Part shown: positions 34,712 through 46,396 of the stretch, piece after piece
How the letters are laid out: every line of letters starts with the position of its first letter
Position numbering within the stretch: position 1 is the stretch's first letter
DNA from: Megalobrama amblycephala
Taxonomy: Eukaryota > Chordata > Actinopteri > Cypriniformes > Xenocyprididae
DNA: 64,000 nt
Direction: 5' to 3'
NCBI RefSeq assembly: GCF_018812025.1
Contig: NC_063054.1
Span: 38,804,396-38,868,395 of the forward strand
Notes under the pieces: generated by a model
What the model was told of the DNA's origin: nothing
The model's input: only the letters and a program-made list of their open reading frames with translations
Database searches by the model: none
Program-made: the position numbers and the translations under genes

Positions 34712-35070
34712 AGGGTTAGTTCAGCCAAAAATGAAAATAATGTCATTAATTACTCACCCTCATGTCGTTCCACACCCGTAAGACCTTCGTTCATCTTCAG
34801 AACACAAATTAAGATATTTTTGATGAACTCCGATGGCTCAGTGAGGCCTGCATAGCCAGCAATGACATTTCCTCTCTCAAGATCCATTAATGTACTAAAA
34901 ACATATTTAAATCAGTTCATGTGAGTACAGTGGTTCAATATTAATATTATAAAGCCACGAGAATATTTTTGGAGCGCCAAAAAAACTAAATAACGACTTA
35001 TATAGTGATGGCCGATTTCAAAACACTGCTTCAGGAAGCTTCGGAGCGTTATGAATCAGTTGATGCACCT
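34712..35070. mobile_element. TTAA-flanked MITE, AGGGTTAGTTC family, in cipc intron 1
   Basis: It starts AGGGTTAGTTCAGCC after TTAA (34708-34711) and ends before TTAA (35071-35074) with a degraded right end. The same family occurs at 45894-46203 and 56920-57697, with shared words TCATTAATTACTCACCCTCA and GTAAGACCTTCGTTCATCTT. Confidence 0.75.
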
Positions 35071-35196
35071 TTAACGTTGATGTCAAATAAACACATTGGC
35101 ATGCTTTTGGCCTGTTTTTCCAGTTAGTTAAATTGTTTGAATACTTAATGTCATGAGCAGAATGTCTGCTGTTTCAGGCTCAAACGGTGGAAGAGG

Positions 35197-35667
35197 ATGA
35201 AGGATGAAGGTCGTATAAGAGCGATGGCCAAATTTAAACACAAAAGGATGGAGAAGTCAAAGCCAGAGTCGGAGAGGGATTCAGGCTTCTCAGGTGTGTA
35301 ATCGTGAGGATTGGATTCTTGTTTTGATTGTTTTCGACGCAGTATTTGAGATCTGTGTGTGTGTGTGTGTGTGTTGGTAGACGGCAGCTCGGAGCATCTG
35401 AGTGCGATCGATCAGACGGACACGGAGGACTCGTCCTGCTCCCGATCACAGGTGTCTCCGATGGCTGCGGTGGTGGGCGGAGCCCTGCAGGGCCTCTCAC
35501 CAATGATATTCATGAACAATGTTGTTCTGAAACAGGTGAACGTCAGACCTGCCCCAAGGCTTTTACATTTCCTCTGAAGTACATGTGATTGAGTACAAGT
35601 TCATTTTGAACAGAAACTAATGACACTATAAAACCAGAAGCATATGAGTTTGGTATTAGGATCACTA

Positions 35668-35707
<40 letters not shown>

Positions 35708-37398
35708 GTGTATATGCACAGATTTTTATGTATTTTTATGTCTGAAAAGTGTCATTCAGAAATATTTAAAGGATTAGTCCTATAAAATTTTCCTGATAAA
35801 TAAAATTATCAGGAAAATAAAATTTTCCTGATAATTTACTCTCCTCCATGTCATCCAAGATGTTCATGTCTTTCTTTCTTCAGTGGAAAAGAAATGAAGG
35901 AAAACATTCCAGGATTTTTCTCCATATAGTGGACTTCATTGGGGTTCAATGGGTTGAAGGTCCAAACTGCAGCTTCAAAGAGCTCTACATGATCCCAGAC
36001 GAGGAATAAGAGCCTTATCCAGAGAAACCATCGGACATTTTCTAAAAAAATACAACTGTTTATGCTTTATAAATAGCACGTGCTTCCGCTTTCCGTATTC
36101 TCCAAAACACTTACACTGTATGTCCTGCGCCTTCCCTATTCTACTTACGGAATGAACGCAGCGCAGGCGTTGGACATGCAGCGTAGCTTTTTGAAGAATA
36201 CGGAAAGCGGAAGCACGTGCAAGGCGATCATTTGTGTTTATAAAGCATATACGGTTGTATTTTTTTCCCGTTGACCCCCAGTGAAGTCCACTATATGGAG
36301 AAAAATCCTGGAATGTTTTCCTCAAAAACCTTAATTTCCTTTACACTGACAAAGTAAGACATGAACATCTTGGATGACATGGGGGAGAGTAGATTATCAG
36401 GAAAAGTTTATTTAAAAGTGGACTAATCCTTTAATTTAGTTTATTTCTGCTTTTTAACACAATAACAACTAAATCTTTGCAATCTGCAGTCATGCATAAG
36501 GTGAATTCAGGTTGATTGTGACACTTTTTTCCATTGAGATGACTGGGGAAAGCGTCCCAGTCAACCTGAATTCACCCCTATGTATAATAATAACAAAAAT
36601 CAGACAGTTTGTGTTATATCTGCATATAACTGAGTTTCTTTGAGACCCATTAAAATGCAAGACAGGTCAAAAAAACCTGATTATTGTCCGTCTCTAATTT
36701 GAATGTAAATTGTTTATTTGCAGTCTGGAGAAAACGCTCCGTCTCTGAAACCCTGGGCCTTCAGTCCAGCGGTGGAGGTGGTTCAGCAGCCTCAGGTCGT
36801 CTTCCTTCAACCCGTCGTCCCACAGAGAAGCGCCTCCGTGCCGAAGGGACACACTTCGAAGCGCCGCCGGCACAAGAAGTACCTCCCCATCCTCAAATCC
36901 TACCCCAAAATTGCTCCTCATCCTGGAGACAATCCGCACAAGAGCAGCAGCAGCTCGGCTTCCTCAGTCAAGAGTTCGTCTTCCTCTCACACGGATCAGA
37001 GCTCGTCCTCGCCGTTACCCGGCTCTCTTCCAGCGTCTGCTCTTCCGCACGACACATCCGCCGATTCGGATACTACCAGACCCGAATCCACGGACGGCCG
37101 CTCCAGTTCTAATTCGTGCAACACGGACAACAAGATAAAGCGCTTCTGCAACACTTACAACATCCTCAGCAAGTCGGGGTTGCTGGACATCACGCTGCGC
37201 ACGAAAGAGTTGCTTCGGCAGAACCGCCGGACGCAGACGGAGCTGGAGCGGCTGCGCGAACACACGAACATGTTCATGGAGGCGCTGCAGACGGGAGACT
37301 GTGGGATCTGGAGCAAGCTGCAGATGAGCATGAATGAGGAAGACAAAGGGAAAGAGCGGACGCCACGTGATGAGGAGAACCGGGACGTGACTCTCTGA
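35197..37398 (+). CDS. cipc: CLOCK-interacting pacemaker (circadian repressor)
   Basis: By family knowledge CIPC binds CLOCK and inhibits CLOCK-BMAL1 transcription in the nucleus. Coding exons: 35197-35293 (exon opens at 35178), 35381-35535 and 36724-37398, giving 308 residues. Conserved blocks, in order: ERDSGFSDGSSEHLS (exon 1/2 junction), PMIFMNNVVLKQ before the third exon, PWAFSPAVEVVQQPQVVFLQ, a basic patch KRRRHKKYLPIL at about 131-142, KIAPHPG, a long Ser-rich linker, and the C-terminal helix SKSGLLDITLRTKELLRQNR at about 233-252, continuing into a leucine-rich coiled segment to about 275. These match the vertebrate family as I recall it. The fish protein is shorter than the human one. 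The second coding exon follows a pure TG repeat instead of a pyrimidine tract. Confidence 0.93.
35352..35380 (+). promoter_or_regulatory. cipc: UG-repeat splice acceptor of cipc coding exon 2
   Basis: About eleven TG units run straight into TTGGTAG and then exon 35381. There is no polypyrimidine tract. UG repeats in this position are known binding sites for TDP-43 and CELF proteins, so regulated skipping is possible. Skipping the 155-base exon would break the frame. Confidence 0.5.
35770..36430. mobile_element. TTAA-flanked element in cipc intron, AGGATTAGTCC family
   Basis: Ends AGGATTAGTCC and GGACTAATCCT next to TTAA (35766-35769 and 36431-36434). The interior is a palindrome: CCATATAGTGGACTTCATTG versus AGTGAAGTCCACTATATGG. 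A relative lies in the znf410 intron at 42437-42946. Confidence 0.82.
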
Positions 37399-38272
37399 AG
37401 TGACACGCGTCGTACGTGCAACTATATGTCGAGGTCAAAACAATGATTACCGGTGTAGCTGTCCACTGTTAACAGACTACATGGATGTGCGTTCACTTTC
37501 TGACAAGCTTCAGCCTTAATCTAGTTCAGTGCATAAGCTGTTTACTCTCACTTCCTGCTGTAGTTTCACCTCTTTTGTTTCACAGTTTTAGATGAATGAA
37601 TTTGGACTCCGTCCCGTGTCAGAAGGCCTCGTTTTGGGGATCGTAGAATGCTAAACGAATATGCAGATCGAGTATGTAGCTGGCAGCCGTTTCTCCTAGA
37701 CTCTCACAGCAATTATTGTTAATTATGAAAAACGGATCTGTCTGTGAAATGTGGGATCGGCTGCAGCCCTTCCCATCCTCTAAGCCCAATCCTCCCGGAT
37801 GATTATATGTAGGAACTTTTGCTTAAAAAACAAAAGACTCACAATATCCAGCTCACATTTCACCGCAAAATCAAGAGGAAAACAAAAAAATAATTTAGAT
37901 TTGTCATTAAAGAAAATGACGTCTGTTTTAGGACCTTTAAGGCAAGACACTACAGGTGAATACGGTCAATGTTAATTGATAAATGATTAATCGCAGTACA
38001 TTAAGACAATTGTTTTGTATTACAAGTTACCATGAACAAACAACAGTTTCACTTGTAGTGTCTTGATTTTTGGTCACATTGTGACATTATTTTATTACTG
38101 TATTCAAAATACCATGCATCTGTCCTTGACAAGGAATATGATGAATTGTTTTTATATCCGTTGTTTTGTTCTGATAGATCATCGAACGGTGGCGTTTTAA
38201 ACGTGATGTGATCATTTACTGATCTGACTCTACTTCATGAGGAGCTTTGGACCAACTCAACCTGAATGTGCA
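37399..38272 (+). other. cipc: cipc 3' UTR (proximal part)
   Basis: Non-repetitive sequence directly after the stop codon, likely 3' UTR. No clear AATAAA is found here. The UTR may run through the repeat element to a weak signal near 40540-40550 (ATTAAAATAA). Confidence 0.4.
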
Positions 38273-38273
38273 T

Positions 38274-39676
38274 TAGAGCTGCACGATTAATCGTTAAAGG
38301 ATCGCGACCTCGATTAAACGCACATGTGACCTTATTCCTAAATGACAGCGATTCAGCACTATGCCTATTAAAGCTTTAACAAGTACGATCAAACATTCAG
38401 ATCTGTGTTCTGATCCAGAGAGAGAATAGGTATGAAACAGCTTCACAAACAGTCTTTTCAACCACACAGAATCATTATTTCTGTCTTACAATCATTCAGA
38501 TGATCACAGAAGTACTGAGATAAAAGTTTATAGTTTGGATTTAAACACTGATGTCTACGGTAGAGATCAAAATCGAGTAAATCACCTTCTGAAAGTAACT
38601 TGATGTTTAATATTGTATCAATGACGTTGTTACACCAGTGGGTGGCGACAAGAGACTTAAAAATGTATTTGTCATTGAATCCCTCTAGTGGTACTTTGAA
38701 GTCATACAACGATCAGTCTGCGCAGCACCGCTTAAAGTTGATCACACCTTTTATGAGTGAGTCATTGAATCATTCATCCAAGAGATTCATTCAAAAATGC
38801 AGATTCATCCAGTAATGAAACAAGTGAAGTCTTTATGAGTGAGTCATTGAATCATTCACCCAAGAGATTAATTAAAAAATGCAGATTCATCCAGTAATGA
38901 AACAAGTGAAGTCTTTATGAGTGAGTCATTGAGTCATTCACCCAAGAGATTAATTAAAAAATGCAGATTCATCCAGTAATGAAACAAGTGAAGTCTTTAT
39001 GAGTGAGTCATTGAGTCATTCATTCAAGAGATTCATTCAAAAATGCTGATTCATCTAGTAATCTTTATGAGTGGGTCATTGAATCATTCACTCAAGAGAT
39101 TTGTTAAAAAATGCTGATTCATCCAGTAAATGAAACAAGTGAAGTCTTTATGAGTGATTCTTTGAATCATTCATTCAAGAGATTTGTTCAAAAATGCTGA
39201 TTCATCCAGTAATGAAAAAAGTGAAGTCTTTATGAACGAGTCATTGAATCACTCACTCAAGAGATTCATTCAAAAATGCTGATTCATTCAGCAATGAAAC
39301 AAGTGAAGCCTTTGAGTGAGTCATTGAATCATTCATTCAAGAGATTCATTCAAAAATGCTGATTCATCTAGTAATCTTTGAGTGAGTCATTGAATCATTC
39401 ACTCAAGAGATTTGTTCAAAAATGTTGATTCATCCAGTAATGAAACAAGTGAAGTCTTTGAGTGAGTCATTGAATCATTCATTCAAGAGATTCATTCAAA
39501 AATGCTGATTCATCTAGTAATCTTTATGAGTGAGTCATTGAATCATTCACTCAAGAGATTTGTTCAAAAACGTTGATTCATCCAGTAATGAAACAAGTGA
39601 AGTCTTTGAGTGAGTCATTGAATCATTCATTCAAAAAAATCGTGATTCTCAGTTTATCCATAATCGTGCAGCTCTA
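38274..39676. mobile_element. Inverted-repeat element containing an expanded minisatellite
   Basis: Ends TAGAGCTGCACGATTA (left) and TAATCGTGCAGCTCTA (right) are exact inverted repeats with direct TA borders. Most of the interior (38750-39640) is a tandem array, so a MITE has grown by internal repeat expansion. No coding region. Confidence 0.78.
38750..39640 (+). repeat. Minisatellite of about 66- and 84-base units
   Basis: Twelve units, each opening GAGTGAGTCATTGAATCATT and followed by CAAGAGATT and CAAAAATGCTGATTCAT. Two lengths occur: about 84 bases (with GAAACAAGTGAAGTC) and about 66 bases (without it). They alternate in the second half, which suggests duplication of a two-unit block. 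Confidence 0.88.
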
Positions 39677-41440
39677 ATCACACCGACAGATCTTCTGATA
39701 CCGACGTGATGAATGATCATATTCTCATTATCATCTTGCCTTACTTCATGAAGTTTCAGTGGCAGCTAACACATCACCACGAGTTCATCGAATCATGGCT
39801 TTACGTCCTTGTTTGGCGTGTGTAAAATATGATCATTTCATGCGTTGACTAAAGCATTAGAACGGGTTTGCTCATGTGTTGGTGTTTCCCGACTCCAATT
39901 GCCTTGCTTTAATGGCAGTCTAAGCTTTTTTTAAAATACAGAAAACATTTTGTAGGCCAGCAGTTTTGATAAAGCTTTATACATGTTTTGCTGTGTGCAA
40001 GAAACCAGAGCGTGTTCAACATCATGAAATGCATTTCTGTCAACCATTTCAAAGGCCTTCAGATGTGATTACTCCAGCCTGCTACAACCGTTTCAGTGAC
40101 TTTGGAAACATTGCGTTTGTGTGTTTTGTTGCTCTTATTACTGATATTTGCTATTCCTGTATTTTGTAAGTAAAATAATAATATGCCATTTTGTGTATAA
40201 AGATGTAATTTTGTTATTTTCCTTTGCTGTTATTAGGTAATCCTCACGGATAGACGTGTTTGTGAGTAGAGCAGAACTGTGAAGGGTTGTTGTTGTTATA
40301 ACAGCTCAATCTGGTGCTTTTACATTAATAGAGCATTAGATGCACTTAACGAATGGCCTGATCTACATAATCGCTCTGAAAATTCATTTCTCAGCTGTGC
40401 AAAACCAAAACTGCGGCCAAATGTTCGCATTACTCATTTACTGATTCTTTGGGTTTAAGTCTTTTTTTATTATTATTATTATTTCCCACTTTAAAACATG
40501 GATTACTGAATATTACACTGTCAAATGTTTTCATGTCATAAAGTTATTAAAATAATTTCAAATGTCAAATGAGCCTACTTATTTGTCATATTTCTGATTA
40601 ACTTTGTTCTGGTTATCAAAAACTTGTTGGCTTCGAGAAAGAGTCGGTTCAAAAGAATCAGAGAATCAGGCATCGTGAATTGAAAGTATCTTGGATTTCC
40701 TGACTCTTTTCAACCGATTCTTTCGGAATCAATAAGCGTATCTCTCACTGAAAGTCTTTGTTTGCTACAAAAAATCGATTAAATAGAAAAGTGTTTGATG
40801 CTACAGATTGTTGAATGATCATTTCATATAGAACGCTTTAACTTTGTTCTGGTTATCAAAAACATGTTGGCTTCGAGAAAGAGTCGGTTCAAAAGAATCA
40901 GAGAATCAGGCATCGAGAATGCCGCTTTCTGATTCGAAAATATCTTCATTTAAAGGGACAGTTCACCCAAAAATGAGAATTTTGTCATCACTTGCTCACC
41001 CTCATGTTGTTCCAAACCTGTATGAGTTTCTTTCTTATTTTAAAGAATGTCATACTTCCATAGTATTTTTTTTTTTTTTTTTTTTTAGTGGCTTCCGTCA
41101 TCTGTTTGATTGAACATTCTTTAATCTTTAAAATGTATGCTTTTGTGTTTAGCAGAAGAAAGAAACTCAAAAGCTCGTTATTTCTTCAAAAAAACAAAAA
41201 TGTGAAAGAATCGGTTCAAAAGAATCAGAGAATCATTCGAATCTCCATTGATGCCTGATTGTCGTTCTTTTGAACCGATTCTTTCGGATTAAAAAAAAGC
41301 GAATCGCTCACTGAAATTCAGCTCTTTGTTTACTAAAGTAAAGCAGGATTTCCAGCACTAATTTCCATTTTAATAAAAACAACATGATCAATATTCAAAT
41401 CAATAGTTTTCCACACAGAAGCACATCCCTCAGCACGTCC
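39677..41440. other. Interval between cipc and znf410
   Basis: No gene seen. 40600-40676 is repeated almost exactly 240 bases later at 40840-40916 (CGAGAAAGAGTCGGTTCAAA). Related inverted words (TTTTGAACCGATTCTTTCGG) occur at about 40700 and 41270. A TTAA-flanked AGGGACAGTTCACCC element starts at 40954 and contains a T run at 41068-41086. Confidence 0.55.
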
Positions 41441-41568
41441 CCGCGTGACCCGGAAGTGCACTCGATCTGTCTTTGTGTTTGTGTTTAGCTGCTCTCTGTC
41501 AAACATCAGCGGCGATGAAGGTTAAGAGACTTTATCAAGATAAATGTTTATCATAATCATCTGTCAGG
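41441..41568 (+). promoter_or_regulatory. znf410: znf410 core promoter and noncoding exon
   Basis: An ETS site CCGGAAGTG (41450-41458) lies in CpG-containing sequence, followed by a noncoding exon ending at GTCAG before GTATGTTT (about 41568). A second short noncoding exon may lie at 41889-41930. The start codon is at 42087. Confidence 0.5.
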
Positions 41569-42086
41569 TATGTTTAAGATATTTAATTGTATAAAAGCGA
41601 AAGAAAATCGAGCAGAATGAAGGAGATTTGTGCTCTAGCTAACGGTGGCTAATGCTGTCTGCTTATTAATGACAAATGCTTCATATTTATAATGCTTAAT
41701 TATTCATAATATCAAACCTCTGTGTATAAACTGTGTGATTTGAGGTTGTCTGAGGCTGTGATAGATTTAGTAGCCGAATATTCATTCATACAGTAATTCA
41801 TACGAACCTCATTTAAATAATTTGATATTCATTTGGAGGATATTTGAATATTTAATTATGTTCTGTGTGTTTTTATTAATTCAGCAGATGATGGACGAAA
41901 CCTTCTCTCTCTGACCCTCCTGAACCTGGTCAGTTTCAGTCATTATGTTTTATTTTACAGAAAAATATATATTTTGCTAAATGATTTGGACTTTAAAAGC
42001 TGTGTTTACATCATTGAAAGGCAATAAAGATGTATTGATGACGTCATCATTATGTTTATGTGTTCAGATTACATCACGCTGAATCC

Positions 42087-45000
42087 ATGCTTTCTGATGA
42101 ACTTGACTCCAAACCTGAGGTATTAAATGTTATATTGATATGCAACAATAAATGAATATTTTAATATTAATAATCATCAGATTGATGTTTACTTTTGCTC
42201 CACAAGAACGTCTGGATGATATATAACGAGTATAATGCTGTAATTAGTCGGTGAAGTGTTCTCTGGTCCTGCAGCTGCTGGTTGAGTTTGTTCAGAACGC
42301 GTCCATCCCGCTGGGCCAGAGTCTGGAGGAGCCGGACAAACCCTCCTGCGTCCCGCTGCTGTCGCCCGCTCACGCCTCCTTATGCAGCCCGCTGGAGCTG
42401 CCAGGTGAAGATACCTTACAGCAGGTTTAGATTTAAAGGATTAGTTCACTTCAGAATTCAATGATCATTTACCATGTCATCCAAGATGTCTTTCTTTCTT
42501 CAGTTTTTGAGGAAAACATTTCAGGATTTTTCTCCATATAGTGGACTTCACTGGGGTTCAACGGGTTGAAGGTCCAAATGTCAGTTTCAGTGCAGCTTCA
42601 AAGAGCTCTACATGATCCCAGACGAGGAATAAGAGTCTTATCTAGAGAAACCATCGGACATTTTCTAAACAAAATAAACATTATGTACTTTTTAATCACA
42701 AATGCTCGTGACCTTTACAGCATGATTACGTCATGCGTGGAGCATCACAGAGCAGTGCAAGACGAGCATTTGTGGTTAAAAAGTATGTAATGTTTATTTT
42801 GAACCCGTTGAACCCCAGTGAAGTCCACTATATGGAGAAAAATCCTGGAATTTCTTTTCGACTGAAGAAAGAAATACATGAAGATCTTGGATGACATGGA
42901 GGTGAGTAAATTATCAGGAAATTTTCATTCAAAGTCAACTAATTCTTTAATGACTGTTATAAAATAATGTACAGGTGCTGGTCATATAATTAGAATATCG
43001 TGAAAAAGTTAATTTTTTTATTGTAAATTATTTTAAAAAAACGAAACTTTTTTATTTATACTAGATTCCCTACATGTAAAGTAAAACATTTCAAAAGTTT
43101 TTTTTTTAAATTTGTTGATTAGAGCTGTACGCTCATGAAAGTCCAAAATCTATCTCAAAATATTAGAATATTTACTTTTGAGTTTCATTAAATGACCATC
43201 CCTACAGTATAAATTCCGGGTATCTCTTGTTCTTTGAAACCACACTAATGGGGAAGACTGCTGACTTGGCAATGGTCCAGGAGACAATCATTGACACCCT
43301 CCACAAAGAGCGTAAGTCACAGAAGGTCATTACTGAATGGGGTGGCTGTTTACAGAGTGATGTATCAAAGCATATTAAATGCAAAGTTGACTAGAAGGAA
43401 GAAATTGGGTAGGCAAAGGTGCACAAGCAACAGGGATGACCACAAGCTTGAGAATACTGTCAAGTAAAGCCGATTCAGACACTTGGGAGAGCTTCACAAT
43501 GAGTAGAATGAAGCCGGAGTCAGCGCATCAAGAGCCACCACATTCAGACATCTTCAGGAAAAGGACTACCAAGCCACTTCTGAAACAGAAACAACGTCAG
43601 AAGCATCTTACCTGGGCTAAGGAGAAAAAGAACTGGACAGTGAACAGTGGTCGAAAGTCCTCTTTTCAGATAAAAGTAAATTTTGCATTTCATGTTGAAA
43701 TCATGGTCCCAGAGTCTGAAGGAAGACTGGAGAGGCACAGAATCCAAGCTGCTTGAAGTCTAGTGGGAAGTTTCTGAATCTAGTAATGATTTGGGGGGCC
43801 GTGACGTCTGCTGGTGTTGGTCCATTGTGTTTTATCAAGTGCAAAGTCAATGCAGCCATCTTCCAGGAGATTTTGGAGCACTTTATGCTTCCATCTGCTG
43901 ACAAGCTTTATGGAGATGCTGATTTCCTTTTCCAGCAGGACTTTAGCACCTGCCCACAGTGCAAAAACCACTTCCAAGTGGTTTGCTGACCATGATATTA
44001 CTGTGCTTTATTGGCCAGCCAACATGCCTGACCCCTGAATCTATGGGATATTTTCAAGAGAAAGATGAGAAACAGTCGATCCAACAATATACAGATGATC
44101 TGAAGGCTCAGTAGTGCCTCAGCAGTGCCACAGGCTGATCACTTCCATGCCACACTTCACTGATGCTGTAATTTGTGCTAGGAGCAAGTCATTTGCTGTA
44201 ATATGTGCTGCCGACCAAGTATTGAGTGCACAAATGAACATACTTTAAAGAACTTGAACTTTTCTGTTTTGAAAATTCATTTTTTGATTGATCTTAGGAA
44301 ATATTCTAATATTTTGAGATACTGGATTTTGGACTTTCATGAGCTGTACGCTCTAATCATCAAAATGTAAAAAAAAAAAAACTTTTGAAATGTTTTACTT
44401 TACATGTAGGGAATCTAGAATATATGAAAGTTTCATTTTTAAAAATAATTTACAATAAAAAAACTTTTTCACGATATTCTAATTATATGACCAGCACCTG
44501 TATTTTATATATTAATATTATATACATATATAATATATACAGTTGCAAGAAAAAGTATGTGAACCCCTTGCAGAATCTGTGAAAATGAGAATTATTTTAA
44601 TAAAATAAGAGGGATAATAAAAAATGCATGTTATTTTTTGTTTAGTACTGTCCTGAGTAAGATATTTTACATACAAGATGTTTGCATTTAGTTCACAAGA
44701 CAAAACAATAGCTGAATTTATTAAAGTAACCCCATTCATTAGTATGTGAACCATTGATTCTCAATACTGTGTGTGGTCACCTGATGATCCACGACTGTTT
44801 GTGTGTTTTGTGATGGTTGTTCATGAGTCTCTTGTTTGTCCTGAGCAGTTAAACTGAGCTCTGTTCTTCAGAAAAATCCTCCAGATCCTGCAGATTCATC
44901 AGTTTTCAAGCATTTTCTGCATATTTGAACCCTTTCCAGCAGTGACTGAATGATTTTGAGATTCATCTTTTCACACTGAGGACAACTGAGGGACTCAAAC

Positions 45001-46365
45001 TCAACTATTAAAAAAGGTTCAAACATTCACTGATGCTCCAGAAGGAAACACGATGCAGTAAGAGTCGGGGGGGTGAAAACTTTTGAATTCAAATATCAAG
45101 GTAAATTGTACTTAATTTTTCTGCTGGGAAACATGCAAGTATCTTCTGTTGCTTCCGAAGGGCAGTACTAAATGAAAAACAACAATATTTAAACAAAATA
45201 AGAAAAATTGTGACATCTTCATCCTGTTCAAAAGTTTTCACCCCTCGGGTCTTAATGCATCGTGTTTCCTTCTGGAGCATCAGTGAATGTTTGAACCTTT
45301 TTTAATAGTTGAGTTTGAGTCCCTCAATGATTCAATCACTGCTGGAAAGGGTTCAAATATGCAGAAGATGCTTGAAAACTGAAATTTCTGCAAGACCTGG
45401 TGGATTTTTCTGAAGAACAGAGCTCAGTTTAACTGCTCAGAACAAACAAGAGACTCATGAACAACCATCACAAAACACACAAACAGTCGTGGATCATCAG
45501 GTGACCACACACAGTGTTGAGAATCAAGGGTTCACATACTTATGAATGGGGTTATTTCAACAAATTCAGCTTGTCGACTATATGTAAAAATATCTTACTC
45601 AGGACAGTACTAAATAAAAAATAACGCATTTTGTATGATTCCTCTCATTTTGTTAAAATTTTTCACATTTTCAAAGATTCTGCAAGTGGTTCACATACTT
45701 TTTCTTGCAACTGTAAAATATATATATTACTTTTAACAGCCTACACCAACCTTGCCATGTCATAAAAAGTGTTTAAATATATTTATTATTTCTTTTTGAA
45801 ATTTGAACAATGTTTTAAAGCAGAATTGCTCATTTTGTGAAGAACCTTTTTTCAAGGATTTCAGCCTTTTGGTGAAATTTTTGGGGTTTTTAAAGGGTTA
45901 GTTCACCCAAAAATGAAAATTCTGTCATTAATTACTCACCCTCATGTCGTTCCACACCCGTAAGACCTTCGTTCATCTTCTGAACACAAATTAAGATATT
46001 TTTGATGAAATCCGATGGCTCAGTGAGGCCTGCATAGCCAGCAATGACATTTCCTCTCTCAAGATCCATTAATGTACTAAAAACATATTTAAATCAGGTC
46101 ATGTGAGTACAGTGGTTCAATATTAATATTATAAAGCCACGAGAATATTTTTGGAGCGTTATGAATCAGTGTGTCGAATCAGCGGTTCGGGTGAACTAAA
46201 CCTTTAAGTTTAATTGAGTTCTTTGTTTATTGAAAACGACTGAATTAAAAGAGGTGTTTTGTAGCCATCGTCTGTCTGAACTGCATTCTGGTATATTTCT
46301 GAACATGACTCCAGTGAATCGTATCAAACCTGTCATTAGTCGAAAGGTCTGTGTATATGTATGTG

Positions 46366-46396
<31 letters not shown>

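Noticed and set aside
36684..37138. Alternative frames across cipc exon 3, both strands
   Set aside because: The frame with conserved CIPC blocks is continuous. The others are shadows in GC-rich coding DNA.
43436..44038. A host gene for the Tc1-like frames
   Set aside because: The frames lie between matching inverted repeats with TA borders and are frameshifted, so this is a dead transposase.
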